The notes: generated by a model from the sequence alone, not told the origin. Numbered from the stretch's first letter, positions 36,486-44,239 are shown. The stretch: DNA of 64,000 nt from Claveliimonas ammoniilytica (GCF_025567415.1 NZ_JAOQJV010000008.1:1-64000); one strand, 5' to 3'. Made by a program: numbers and translations.

Positions 36486-37517
36486 TTATCTGCTGCCACA
36501 TTTGCCAAATCCACAATTCGGGAATGTACATGTCGGACAATTCAAGCACAAACCACCTTCGCCCAGCAGATCCAGATTTTCCTTTGTCAGAATCTCTCCT
36601 GCCATAATTCTCGGCAACACTAAATCAAACACGGTTCTCTTGGCATACATGACACAACCAGGCAATCCCATCACAGGCAGATCTCCTCCGTAATATGCCA
36701 GCAAGAACATCGCTCCCGGAAGCACCGGTGCGCCATAGCTTACCACATTGCCGGTTACATTCTTAATTGCAAGCGGCGTTCTGTCATCAGGATCTACGCT
36801 CATACCGCCGGTACAAAGTATCATGTTGCATCCCCTTCGCAACAGATCATGAATCGCATCCTCGATCATCTCCGGATTATCATCACAGATCTCATGCCCC
36901 TCGATCTCTGCTCCATATTCAGTAACCTTATCAACGATCACCGGCGTAAATGTATCCTGAATCCGTCCGTGATACACCTCGCTTCCGGTCGTCACGATTC
37001 CGACTTTCTTATGTTCATAGGGAAGAATCTGAAATATAGGCTCCTTTCCGGCCACTTCCTTTGCACGGTTCATCTTCTCCTCTTCAATGACCAGAGGAAT
37101 CACTCTCGTGCCCGCGATCTTATCTCCCTTTTTTACCGGGAAATTGCCATGACGGCTGGCAATCATCATCTCGCCAAGTGCATTCACTGCGCGAAGTTTT
37201 TCACCATTGATCTTCAATACACCGTCACAATCCGCGATCAGTTCAATCTTACCTTCCTTCACTTCAGATGGATGCATGTGCTCACCCTGGCTGATCTCCC
37301 GAAGAATCTCTGCCGCCTCATTCTCATGGAGCATGCCCACTTCCTTTTCCCATACATATAGGTTCTCTTTACCCACAGACAGGAGTACCGGAATATCTTC
37401 TTCCGTCACGATATGACCTTTGCGAAATACCGCATCCTTCGTCACACCTTTGATGATCTGTGTAATATCGTGGCACAATACATGTCCCACTGCATCTTCT
37501 GTCCTGATTAATTTCAT
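36486..37517 (-). CDS. MoeA-like molybdopterin-binding protein with Cys-rich tail
   Basis: A 343-residue protein of the MoeA/CinA molybdopterin-binding fold. IVTTGSEVYHGRIQDTF, ILCTGGMSVDPDDRTP and GLPGCVMYAKRTVFDL are recognisable. It lacks the long N-terminal MoeA domain. The C-terminus carries a cluster of cysteines (CLNCPTCTFPNCGFGKC) that could bind zinc or an Fe-S cluster. Proteins like this accompany XdhC in selenium- or molybdenum-hydroxylase maturation gene sets. Confidence 0.78.
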   Translation of the reverse strand: MKLIRTEDAVGHVLCHDITQIIKGVTKDAVFRKGHIVTEEDIPVLLSVGKENLYVWEKEVGMLHENEAAEILREISQGEHMHPSEVKEGKIELIADCDGVLKINGEKLRAVNALGEMMIASRHGNFPVKKGDKIAGTRVIPLVIEEEKMNRAKEVAGKEPIFQILPYEHKKVGIVTTGSEVYHGRIQDTFTPVIVDKVTEYGAEIEGHEICDDNPEMIEDAIHDLLRRGCNMILCTGGMSVDPDDRTPLAIKNVTGNVVSYGAPVLPGAMFLLAYYGGDLPVMGLPGCVMYAKRTVFDLVLPRIMAGEILTKENLDLLGEGGLCLNCPTCTFPNCGFGKCGSR

Positions 37518-37537
37518 TACCGAATCCTCCTGTACTG

Positions 37538-37885
37538 CTATTCTCTGTTCAACCAGTCTCCGCCAAAATATTTATCAAATGCTGTTTCCGTATATTTCTC
37601 AATCTCAGCTGTCATATAGCGGTAATTCTCTATCAAAAGTTTACCTTCTCTCGTCAATTCAGCTCCGCCGCCCCCGGCTCCACCAGTCCATCTGTGCACT
37701 GCCGACACTCCAAGCTGCCGTTCGATGCCTCTCAGCATCCTGCTGCCCTTACTATATGAAAGTCCCATCTCCATGCACGCCGATTGCAGGGAACCTGTCT
37801 GCTCAATCAGTTCCAGCAATTCACACACGCCCGGTCCAAAAAATTTGTCTTCTGCCCTTAATTCTACCTTAATATGTGGAAACAT
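37538..37885 (-). CDS. ModE-like winged-helix regulator
   Basis: A 115-residue protein consisting of a LysR-type winged helix only (LLELIEQTGSLQSACMEMGLSYSKGSRMLRGIE as successive blocks). ModE proteins have this DNA-binding part followed by molybdate-binding domains, which are absent here. It is the first gene of the molybdenum run and probably controls it. It may sense the cofactor or molybdate indirectly, if at all. Confidence 0.78.
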   Translation of the reverse strand: MFPHIKVELRAEDKFFGPGVCELLELIEQTGSLQSACMEMGLSYSKGSRMLRGIERQLGVSAVHRWTGGAGGGGAELTREGKLLIENYRYMTAEIEKYTETAFDKYFGGDWLNRE

Positions 37886-38005
37886 TTGCTCTCCTTATCC
37901 GTTCGTCATTTAAAAACCGAACGCTTTTCTAAGCATTTATTATGCTATATTTTCTTCTCAGTTGCAAGAAGGAAATTAAGCAGCTTAAATTAAACTATAC
38001 TAACA

Positions 38006-38067
38006 CAGGCTATGATTAATCAAACAACTTTTATTAGTAATCAAAACGTTTGATTAATCACAGCCTG
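38006..38067. repeat. Long inverted repeat containing a 36-bp dispersed element
   Basis: Twenty-base arms (38006-38025 and 38048-38067) pair with one mismatch and could form a terminator-like hairpin between the DUF1847 gene and the ModE-like gene. Bases 38011-38046 are nearly identical, in reverse orientation, to 54457-54492 (34 of 36 positions). The core TTGATTAATCA-type palindromes look like operator half-sites. Confidence 0.6.
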
Positions 38068-38078
38068 CGATTCTTACA

Positions 38079-38699
38079 TTATTTTTTCAATTTATCTTTA
38101 TAATACGTCTCTGCGGTATACAATGCCGCTACCGGATTATGCCCTAACACACGATCCTTTGTCACCGCTGTCGTACACAACGCATCCGAATATTTGTAAA
38201 ACAGACTATCATGTCCAACGCACAATCCCACGACCACATTCAATTCCGTGCCAGCTTCATTCAGCATCTTCGCCTGCAGAATCGGATTGCACATATTCAC
38301 TCCCACTGCATTACATTCCTCCGGGATTCCCACCGATGTCTTCTTCTGTGCACCTGCCTTACAGGCAATGCCATACACTTCGAATCCATTGTCCCGGAAA
38401 ATACGTGCCAACGTCCGACTCTCATTCAACAGACCTACGCATGTTGCAATGCCAAGCTTCTTCATATGCATATTTTCCGCAAATGCCATGATCTCCTGCA
38501 CTCTGGTGTACTGACAATAATGCTCGTACTCCACTCTCGCTGCCGCAACGGACACTTCCCGGTTCTCTTTCTCTTCATAACAGGCCATTGCATCCGCAAG
38601 TACCTCATCCGGCATATGCTCTGTTGCACAGAACTCCGGATACTTTCCTTTACCTGTGTTACATTTCTTTATAGCACAGTCCACACATGAATGTTCCAT
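38079..38699 (-). CDS. DUF1847-type cysteine-rich protein
   Basis: About 206 residues from the ATG at 38699. The N-terminal block CVDCAIKKCNTGKGKYPEFC suggests a metal site. Later Cys residues in GIATCVGLLNESRTLARIF, MCNPILQAKMLNEAGTELN and VGLCVGHDSLFYKYS are typical of DUF1847. Function unknown, with metal binding or redox likely. Confidence 0.75.
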   Translation of the reverse strand: MEHSCVDCAIKKCNTGKGKYPEFCATEHMPDEVLADAMACYEEKENREVSVAAARVEYEHYCQYTRVQEIMAFAENMHMKKLGIATCVGLLNESRTLARIFRDNGFEVYGIACKAGAQKKTSVGIPEECNAVGVNMCNPILQAKMLNEAGTELNVVVGLCVGHDSLFYKYSDALCTTAVTKDRVLGHNPVAALYTAETYYKDKLKK

Positions 38700-38760
38700 C
38701 CTGATCCCCATCCTCTCTCATTTCACATTCTTACATCTGCCCGCATCTGCAATCATCGGA

Positions 38761-38937
38761 TCACATCTGGTGTCTCACGATCTTATAGTCATCATTTGAC
38801 CGATAATACGGACATTCTTTATAATTACTGTTCACGAACCGGTAATACTCATCCTCGTCCAGATTCACATCACAGTAATATTCTTCCTCGTCGTCATCAT
38901 ATACATAATTTGAACAAAACTCACAGCTTGCCGCCAT
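38761..38937 (-). CDS. Small DUF6472-like zinc-ribbon-type protein
   Basis: A 58-residue protein whose ATG follows GGAGGAG. It has CEFC near the start, an acidic Tyr-rich middle (YVYDDDEEEYYCDVNLDEDE) and CPYYR near the end, so four cysteines could hold one metal. It resembles a family common in Lachnospiraceae. Function unknown. Confidence 0.7.
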   Translation of the reverse strand: MAASCEFCSNYVYDDDEEEYYCDVNLDEDEYYRFVNSNYKECPYYRSNDDYKIVRHQM

Positions 38938-39036
38938 ATTATACTCCTCCATTTACTGATCTTCTTTTCTCGATATTGGTAGACCATATGCCTTAACTAT
39001 ACTATAATAAAAGAAAAAGCGAAAGAGGTGGCTACT

Positions 39037-39717
39037 ATGAAATATGAAATCCAGGGCGAAACATTACCGGTTGTTATCTGTCAACTGGCTGATGGAGAAC
39101 GCATGATTACAGAGGGCGGCGCCATGTCATGGATGTCTCCGAATATGAAAATGGAAACAACCAGCAACGGCGGCATCGGCAAAGCATTCGGGCGTGCAGT
39201 CAGCGGCGAGAAAATGTTCCAGAATATCTACACTGCAACGAACGGTAACGGCATGATCGCATTTGCATCCTGCTTCCCGGGATCTATCCGCGCATTCCAG
39301 ATTACACCAGGTAATGAGATGATCTTCCAGAAGAAATCATTCCTCGCCAGCGAAGCAGGCGTTACACTCTCCATGCATTTCCGTAAGAAGATCGGATCCG
39401 GTCTCTTCGGCGGTGAAGGCTTCATCATGCAGAAGGTCAGCGGTCAGGGCATTGTATTTGCCGAATTCGACGGACACGTAGTGGAATACAATCTTCAGCC
39501 CGGTCAGCAGATCATCGTCGACACGGGACACCTTGCAGCCATGGATGCCACCTGTAATATGGACGTACAGGCTGTGCCTGGCATGAAAAATATGCTTTTC
39601 GGCGGTGAAGGCATCTTTAACACTGTCATAACCGGACCGGGACGCATATGGCTCCAGACCATGCCGATCAGCAATGTAGCCGGAGCAATCCGTCCATACA
39701 TTCCAACCGGCAAATAA
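39037..39717 (+). CDS. AIM24-family protein
   Basis: A 226-residue beta-rich protein. AAAGAGG is 9 nt before the ATG at 39037. GGAMSWMSPNMKMETTSNGG, GEKMFQNIY, FPGSIRAFQI and LFGGEGIFNTVITGPGRIWLQTMP are typical of the AIM24 family. Bacterial members have no settled function. It is a single gene with a strong terminator. Confidence 0.85.
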   Translation: MKYEIQGETLPVVICQLADGERMITEGGAMSWMSPNMKMETTSNGGIGKAFGRAVSGEKMFQNIYTATNGNGMIAFASCFPGSIRAFQITPGNEMIFQKKSFLASEAGVTLSMHFRKKIGSGLFGGEGFIMQKVSGQGIVFAEFDGHVVEYNLQPGQQIIVDTGHLAAMDATCNMDVQAVPGMKNMLFGGEGIFNTVITGPGRIWLQTMPISNVAGAIRPYIPTGK

Positions 39718-39729
39718 TATATAACATTA

Positions 39730-39774
39730 AAAATGACTTCTTTCCTGTTCTCTTTCAGGTAAAGAAGTCATTTT
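39730..39774. terminator. Bidirectional terminator
   Basis: AAAATGACTTCTTTCCTG pairs with CAGGTAAAGAAGTCATTTT (one bulged base) between convergent genes, with A and T runs on both sides. Confidence 0.8.
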
Positions 39775-39791
39775 CATAACATTATTATTTT

Positions 39792-40514
39792 CTATAACAT
39801 TCCCAGTGATTCTACATCCAGATACCAGGAGCCTCTTATCTTAATCAGCGGTATGTTCTCTACCGTATCCTGGCTGAATCCAAGTGCAGTGATGGTAAAT
39901 TTAACGCTAACGTTCTTGGCAGCCGATACTCTGACACCAGCCTCCTTGTACTCTTCTTTCAGACTCTTTAACTCATCACCTTTGACATCTTGTGCATCCT
40001 GAATCTCATAGTCTACATCTACTGCCGCACCGATCAGATTACTTCCCAATGAATCGTTCCATTCATTCTGTAACAATTCATGTGCCTGCTCCAGAAGTTC
40101 CTTCTTAGATCCGGTATATCCTTCCTGCTCCAGTGCATATACAACTACTTCCTTAGGAATCAGATCAAAAAAAGCCTCGATATCAGCATCATTCATTGCA
40201 TCCACCATATCTTCGATCGTATCTTCGTAACTTCTGCCACCAATTCCAATTACCCGGGTAAAAAATACCGCTGAAGCAATCAATGCTACCACAACCACTG
40301 CTACAATCGCAATCATCGCACCGTTGCGTTTGCCCTTAGGCTTACGCGGCATCGCTCCCGGCTGTCCCATCGGCGGCGGTGTCGGATTCCCATTCTGTCC
40401 ACCATTCACGGAACCACCACCGTTCACAGATGGTCCACTGCTCATCGGTGTACCGCAGTTACGACAGAATCTCGCATCATCTGGATTTTTCGTACCACAC
40501 TTTCTACAAAACAC
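39792..40514 (-). CDS. Zinc-ribbon membrane protein
   Basis: A 240-residue protein with GTG start after GGAGGACGAG. An N-terminal zinc ribbon (FCRKCGTKNPDDARFCRNCG) is followed by a Gly/Asn/Pro-rich linker, one membrane segment (about 65-87) and an outside domain (95-240) with helical DUF4878-like character (MVDAMNDADIEAFFDLIP). Proteins of this layout are common in Clostridia; the function is not known. Confidence 0.75.
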   Translation of the reverse strand: MFCRKCGTKNPDDARFCRNCGTPMSSGPSVNGGGSVNGGQNGNPTPPPMGQPGAMPRKPKGKRNGAMIAIVAVVVVALIASAVFFTRVIGIGGRSYEDTIEDMVDAMNDADIEAFFDLIPKEVVVYALEQEGYTGSKKELLEQAHELLQNEWNDSLGSNLIGAAVDVDYEIQDAQDVKGDELKSLKEEYKEAGVRVSAAKNVSVKFTITALGFSQDTVENIPLIKIRGSWYLDVESLGML

Positions 40515-40607
40515 TCTCTCGTCCTCCTCTTCTCACGTATTTCAACTCTCATCCTGTCATGAATACCATTTGTTCAAATAATATTGCATGTATCATTCTA
40601 TAATTAC

Positions 40608-40636
40608 ATAATACGTGGTTAAGAAGGATTTTTCAA
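40608..40636 (-). promoter_or_regulatory. Promoter of the zinc-ribbon protein gene
   Basis: Minus-strand TTGAAA (40631-40636) and TATTAT (40608-40613), 17 bp apart, giving a leader of about 90 nt. Confidence 0.6.
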
Positions 40637-40685
40637 GGTTTTTCCCATCCTACATACGGATTCCTCTTTATCCAATTTACGTTCT

Positions 40686-41276
40686 TTATCTCTTTCGCTT
40701 AAATCCCACGCCTTCATATACTCTGACCGGATTTCCTCTCACAATCTTCGTATGCTCTCTCCATGCAGAATTAACCTGTTTTTGTTTTTCTTCCAGTTCT
40801 CTCTGACTTAAGATTACATTTAACTTCTCTAATGCATCTTTTTTATTTGCATACTGACTTCTCTCGGACGTGGACGTTACCGTGATACCCGTCGGAATAT
40901 GTATCAGGCGCACACCCGTTTCCACTTTATTCACATTCTGTCCGCCTTTTCCGCCGGAATGAAATCGCTCAAACCGGATATCCTGATCCTTACAAATGTT
41001 TTCCATTTCCGGAATAATACTCACATCTACAAACCAGTTTTTCCGCTTATGATTCGGTCGAAATGGACTTCTGCATATCCATTGAATGCTTCCTTCCAAA
41101 TCTGACAAATCCCGTTCTGTGGTAAATATAATAGACGTGTAACACCCTTTTTCTCTTGCTTCATGTGCGGACAAAAATTCTATATCCGGGTATTCCTTTT
41201 TTAATGCTTCATATAATTTCAACACCGCCAGTTCACACTCTGACGGTCCCTGTCCTGAACTCAACTGTACAATCAT
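40686..41276 (-). CDS. prfH: Peptide chain release factor homologue PrfH
   Basis: A 196-residue class I release factor homologue. It has the catalytic GGQ in FHSGGKGGQNVNKVETGVRL. It lacks the long N-terminal stop-codon recognition domains of RF1/RF2 and has a short N-terminal region instead. PrfH genes are typically found with rtcB. Members rescue and help repair ribosomes whose decoding-centre rRNA has been cut, releasing the stalled peptide before RtcB reseals the RNA. Last gene of the operon here. Confidence 0.88.
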   Translation of the reverse strand: MIVQLSSGQGPSECELAVLKLYEALKKEYPDIEFLSAHEAREKGCYTSIIFTTERDLSDLEGSIQWICRSPFRPNHKRKNWFVDVSIIPEMENICKDQDIRFERFHSGGKGGQNVNKVETGVRLIHIPTGITVTSTSERSQYANKKDALEKLNVILSQRELEEKQKQVNSAWREHTKIVRGNPVRVYEGVGFKRKR

Positions 41277-41305
41277 TGCTATCTCCTATTTTTCTGTGCG
41301 CATCG

Positions 41306-41596
41306 TCAGTTATCCTGCCAGGAATCATATCGTTTTTCTCTCCGTTCCCCCAACCATTTGAGTCTGAGCGCCATCACACCTGCTATCAACCAGAAGATGC
41401 CATATACTATCCCAAATATAATGCCCTCTCCAACCATATGTAACAGCGCTCTCACTCGACCTTTTTGTTGCTTCAGACTACGATATCTGGCTTTCCGCGA
41501 TGCTTTTTTTGCTTTTCGATTCTCACGCAATGCGCAATATCCGAACACAACTTCTTCTGTTTTGTCTACTGCTTTTTTCCATTTTTCATCATCCAT
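41306..41596 (-). CDS. Small basic membrane protein between rtcB and prfH
   Basis: A 96-residue protein. A charged, helical N-terminal half rich in Arg/Lys (ENRKAKKASRKARYRSLKQQ) is followed by a hydrophobic stretch (about 56-77, IIFGIVYGIFWLIAGVMAL) and a short charged tail. GGAGG lies 12 nt before the ATG. I do not recognise the family. Its place between rtcB and prfH suggests a co-transcribed accessory, perhaps tethering to membrane or RNA. Confidence 0.65.
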   Translation of the reverse strand: MDDEKWKKAVDKTEEVVFGYCALRENRKAKKASRKARYRSLKQQKGRVRALLHMVGEGIIFGIVYGIFWLIAGVMALRLKWLGERREKRYDSWQDN

Positions 41597-41684
41597 GTCT
41601 TATACTGTTCCTCCGTTTTGTTCCCATCGGTTAATTCCAGTATATGGATGTGGGATGACACATTTTGTCATGCCAAAATATTTT

Positions 41685-42794
41685 TTAATTATCGTTACCA
41701 GCCTTAAAGTTATAAACCGGATGAAGTACCTGCGTAATATCCACCGTATCCTCCACTGCTTCTCTAATCATTTCCATATTTCGGTATGCAAATGGTGCCT
41801 CATCCAGTGTCTCTTTTCCAATGCAGGAACAGTAAATACCCTTCATTTCTTTCTTAAAGCTGGACACAGTATACTGATTCTTTACCTCGCTTCGCTTGAG
41901 AATTCGTCCTGATCCGTGCGGTGCAGAATAATTCCAGTCCGGATTTCCCTTTCCGATTCCCAGCAAAATGCCATCCCTCATATTGATTGGGATTACCACT
42001 TTTTCACCTTCTCTGGCTGAAATTGTACCTTTTCTCAAGATACCCTCTTTATCGATATAGTTATGACACACGGATATGCTCTCCTGCATTTTCCACTTCA
42101 TACCTTTTGCCAGCTCTTCCAAGGTCACCTGGCGGTTGAGTTCCGCATATTCCTGCACAACCTGAAGATCATGCAGATAATCTTCCTTCAACTTGCCAGT
42201 AAGCCATGTGAGTTCATAAGGGACCTCTACGCCCTGCTCTTTCAGTTCCCTTTGACCGCATTTCAGATAATATTCCGTCACTTCTTTTCCAAGATGTCTG
42301 CTCCCACTGTGAACCGCGACATACATCGATCCATCGTCATCCCGATCTAACTCAATGAAATGATTGCCGCCGCCCAGTGTGCCGAGACTTCTTCCTGCCC
42401 GATCCGCATGGATATTCCGAAAACACAGTAAGGCTTCATAGTTAAATTCTGCACTCCGGCGGTGTGCTTTTCCGCGGATATTACCGCCTGACGGTACATT
42501 TTCCCGGATTACTGTATCCAATTTCTGGAACTCTGTTTTCTTCTGTTTTAATTTCGTTAATGTGATTCCGCATCCAATATCAATTCCCACAAGGTTTGGT
42601 AATACGCGTTCTCCCACCGTCATCGTAAGTCCGATAGTTCCAACTTTACCCGGGTGCACATCCGGCATCACCCGGATTACACTCCCCTCCGAAGCTTTGT
42701 TATCACAGATCATCTGGATCTGCGCCACTGCGTATTCTTCTACCTGTTCTGAAAATATTTCTGCTGATGCATAGACTCCGTTTATTATTCCCAT
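41685..42794 (-). CDS. rtcB: RtcB RNA ligase (RtcB2 type)
   Basis: About 369 residues from the ATG at 42794, which follows AGAGGAAGAGG. The frame continues upstream for 52 codons through structured leader RNA, which I take as untranslated. VMPDVHPGKVGTIGLTM, GIDIGCGITLTKL, GTLGGGNHFIEL and the guanylylated-His region SAPHGSGRILKR are present. It is shorter than classic RtcB (about 400-480), as in PrfH-linked forms. It joins 3'-phosphate or 2',3'-cyclic phosphate RNA to 5'-OH ends using GTP and Mn. Confidence 0.9.
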   Translation of the reverse strand: MGIINGVYASAEIFSEQVEEYAVAQIQMICDNKASEGSVIRVMPDVHPGKVGTIGLTMTVGERVLPNLVGIDIGCGITLTKLKQKKTEFQKLDTVIRENVPSGGNIRGKAHRRSAEFNYEALLCFRNIHADRAGRSLGTLGGGNHFIELDRDDDGSMYVAVHSGSRHLGKEVTEYYLKCGQRELKEQGVEVPYELTWLTGKLKEDYLHDLQVVQEYAELNRQVTLEELAKGMKWKMQESISVCHNYIDKEGILRKGTISAREGEKVVIPINMRDGILLGIGKGNPDWNYSAPHGSGRILKRSEVKNQYTVSSFKKEMKGIYCSCIGKETLDEAPFAYRNMEMIREAVEDTVDITQVLHPVYNFKAGNDN

Positions 42795-42810
42795 ATGTCC
42801 TCTTCCTCTG

Positions 42811-42930
42811 AGGTGCTTAGTATACAAATCATCAGAAGTGCCATAAGGCACATTCTGAGATTGTATGCGGTCGTCAAGGTGCCTGGAAGCTCGAACTTTG
42901 ATTCGTCGCAATACAAAAAAAGCACCTCTG
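42811..42930 (-). promoter_or_regulatory. Structured leader RNA before rtcB
   Basis: In the minus-strand RNA, a hairpin of about 20 bp with bulges spans 42822-42866 (GTGCC-TTAT-GGCAC at its tip). GAGGTGCTT (42920-42928) can pair with AAGCACCTC (42811-42819), enclosing it and ending at the ribosome site. The same 5' segment can instead form a short hairpin CTCTG/CAGAG followed by UUUUUUU (terminator-like), or pair with GGCACCTT near 42880. The arrangement looks like an expression switch. Confidence 0.5.
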
Positions 42931-42992
42931 AAACACAGAGATACAGACATGAAATCCTAACCGGATATAGATATATAATGAATTAAATGATA

Positions 42993-43011
42993 TTGGGGTC
43001 AAAAGCCCCAA
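42993..43011 (-). promoter_or_regulatory. Hairpin after the leader peptide frame
   Basis: TTGGGG and CCCCAA form a 6-bp hairpin 7 nt after the leader peptide stop. The downstream run is only moderately U-rich, so pausing or attenuation is possible. Confidence 0.4.
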
Positions 43012-43017
43012 CTATGA

Positions 43018-43101
43018 TTATATATTCAGACCCTCGGTAAGGAAAATCTGTTCTCTCATTATCAAAGTTACTGTCGTATGAAATGTATTATTCTGTCTCA
43101 T
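43018..43101 (-). CDS. 27-residue leader peptide upstream of rtcB
   Basis: ATG at 43101 follows a very strong ribosome site (AAAGGAGGAG, 6 nt spacing) and the frame ends in TAA. The peptide begins MRQNNTFHTTVTLIMREQ. It lies 40 nt after the predicted start of the rtcB transcript and 220 nt before rtcB. It resembles attenuator peptides in position, though it has no run of one amino acid. It could equally be a small functional protein. Confidence 0.5.
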   Translation of the reverse strand: MRQNNTFHTTVTLIMREQIFLTEGLNI

Positions 43102-43147
43102 GTGATTCTCCTCCTTTCGAATCTGTATTGTTATCGTTGACGCCTAG

Positions 43148-43177
43148 AGTATACGCTCTGGCATTTTGATTTGTCAA
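43148..43177 (-). promoter_or_regulatory. Promoter of the rtcB operon
   Basis: Minus-strand TTGACA (43172-43177, perfect -35) and TATACT (43148-43153) with an 18-bp spacer. The start would be near 43141, giving a leader of about 350 nt. Confidence 0.7.
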
Positions 43178-43183
43178 CACTTT

Positions 43184-43269
43184 TGTTTAAAATTTCTTTT
43201 ATTGTCACTGTTATGGGTAGTGTAATTTGCCACTATATCATCAAATGGTTAGACAGCGACAAATAGCTG
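43184..43269 (+). pseudogene. Decayed copy of the small toxin-like gene
   Basis: Codons reading FIVTVMGSVICHYIIKWLDSDK are clearly a copy of the peptide encoded at 43580, with the stop TAG near 43267. It has neither a ribosome site nor a recognisable promoter; the rtcB promoter lies across its 5' end on the other strand. The 3' region, including GGTAACCAGCC and a degraded terminator (about 43319-43347), also matches the intact copy. Confidence 0.55.
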
Positions 43270-43503
43270 GTAACCAGCCTGTGGATTTAAGACTTTCCAC
43301 ACCAAAACCAGGAATAGAAAAACCCCCGGAGTCCGAGAGTTTTTCGTTGCTGTTCACCATGGAATAGCATTATCTTTTTGCCGCATTTATCGTATCACAT
43401 TTATTTCGCAAATACAATGAGCAAAATTTATAAACCTATGTCTATTTAATTATTTATACAATTTTCATTTTTTGTAAATCTTCCGTATTTTATTCACAAC
43501 AAA

Positions 43504-43532
43504 TAGACACTGCATTGCATACATGATATAAT
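43504..43532 (+). promoter_or_regulatory. Promoter of the intact toxin-like gene
   Basis: TAGACA (43504-43509) and TATAAT (43527-43532, preceded by TGA) with a 17-bp spacer. The leader contains a GTTACC/GGTAAC hairpin directly before the ribosome site. Confidence 0.6.
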
Positions 43533-43579
43533 CATTATGTTACCGCCTCTATACTGGTAACAGGAAGGAGGTAAGCTAT

Positions 43580-43666
43580 TTGGACATTATTATTTCTTTT
43601 ATTATCACCGTCATGGGCGGTGTACTTTGTCATTACATCATCAAATGGCTGGACGGTGATAACTAG
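43580..43666 (+). CDS. 28-residue membrane peptide, type I toxin-like
   Basis: TTG start 9 nt after AAGGAGG. The peptide MDIIISFIITVMGGVLCHYI then KWLDGDN is a single membrane helix followed by a short charged tail ending in Trp-Leu-Asp, similar in build to Fst-like type I toxins. A GGTAAC just after the stop could pair with GTTACC in the leader. No antisense promoter is obvious. It is the intact member of a tandem pair. Confidence 0.55.
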   Translation: MDIIISFIITVMGGVLCHYIIKWLDGDN

Positions 43667-43716
43667 TCGGTAACAAGCCTACGGAACTAAGCCCTTCCGT
43701 TTTCAAAATGGGAATA

Positions 43717-43748
43717 GAAAACCCCAGTGTAGCAGCACTGGGGTTTTC
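43717..43748 (+). terminator. Terminator of the toxin-like gene
   Basis: GAAAACCCCAGTG pairs with CACTGGGGTTTTC (loop TAGCAG) and ends in a T-rich run. Confidence 0.8.
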
Positions 43749-43838
43749 GTTATGTGTAGTTAAGCTATTTGAACTACTTTATTTCTTTTGCCTACTGGCA
43801 TTATAGCATATGCATTTCCACAATACAATATGCAATAT

Positions 43839-44228
43839 CTATGAATCTTTTTTCATATTCGCTTTTTTCTGGAACTTCTCATTCTGGATAATAAAACGCT
43901 CATGAGTGCCCTCTCCGATAACTCCCTTTTCATCATACGCTTTTACATGAAAAGTAAGCTTTCTTCCATCTATTTCTGTAAGTTCACTCTCACAGGTTAC
44001 TTTCATGCCAAGCGGAGTCGGTGCGCTATGTGCTACATTCAGGCTAATTCCTACTGTACCGCAGCCTTCATCCAGTTCGTCTGCAACGCTTGTCCATGCA
44101 GTCTTTTCCATCAATGCGATCATTGCCGGAGTCGCAAATACATCCAGCGTACCACTTCCCATTGTCTTTGCAGAATTTGTTTCGTTTGCTACTACTTCCT
44201 GTTTTCCTTTAATTCCAATCTCTAACAT
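43839..44228 (-). CDS. Thioesterase-family protein (FlK-like hot-dog fold)
   Basis: A 129-residue protein. GSGTLDVFATPAMIALMEKTAW and LNVAHSAPTPLGMKV are typical of the fluoroacetyl-CoA thioesterase-like hot-dog family. KGVIGEGTHERFII is the C-terminal strand region. It probably hydrolyses a short acyl-CoA; fluoroacetyl-CoA itself is unlikely in this setting. AAGGAG precedes ATG. Its promoter (TTGCAA 44288-44293, TATAAT 44266-44271) overlaps the 3' end of the neighbouring toxin unit. Confidence 0.8.
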   Translation of the reverse strand: MLEIGIKGKQEVVANETNSAKTMGSGTLDVFATPAMIALMEKTAWTSVADELDEGCGTVGISLNVAHSAPTPLGMKVTCESELTEIDGRKLTFHVKAYDEKGVIGEGTHERFIIQNEKFQKKANMKKDS

Positions 44229-44239
44229 TATTTTTCTCC

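Noticed and set aside
42870..42910. A tRNA-like gene in the rtcB leader (GTTCGAG, T-loop-like)
   Set aside because: No acceptor, D or anticodon stems can be drawn around it.
42795..42950. A longer N-terminus for RtcB
   Set aside because: The extra 52 codons cross strong RNA hairpins, show no RtcB similarity, and the ATG at 42794 has its own ribosome site.
43839..44228. Fluoroacetate resistance
   Set aside because: The protein is only FlK-like in fold; most relatives are general small thioesterases.
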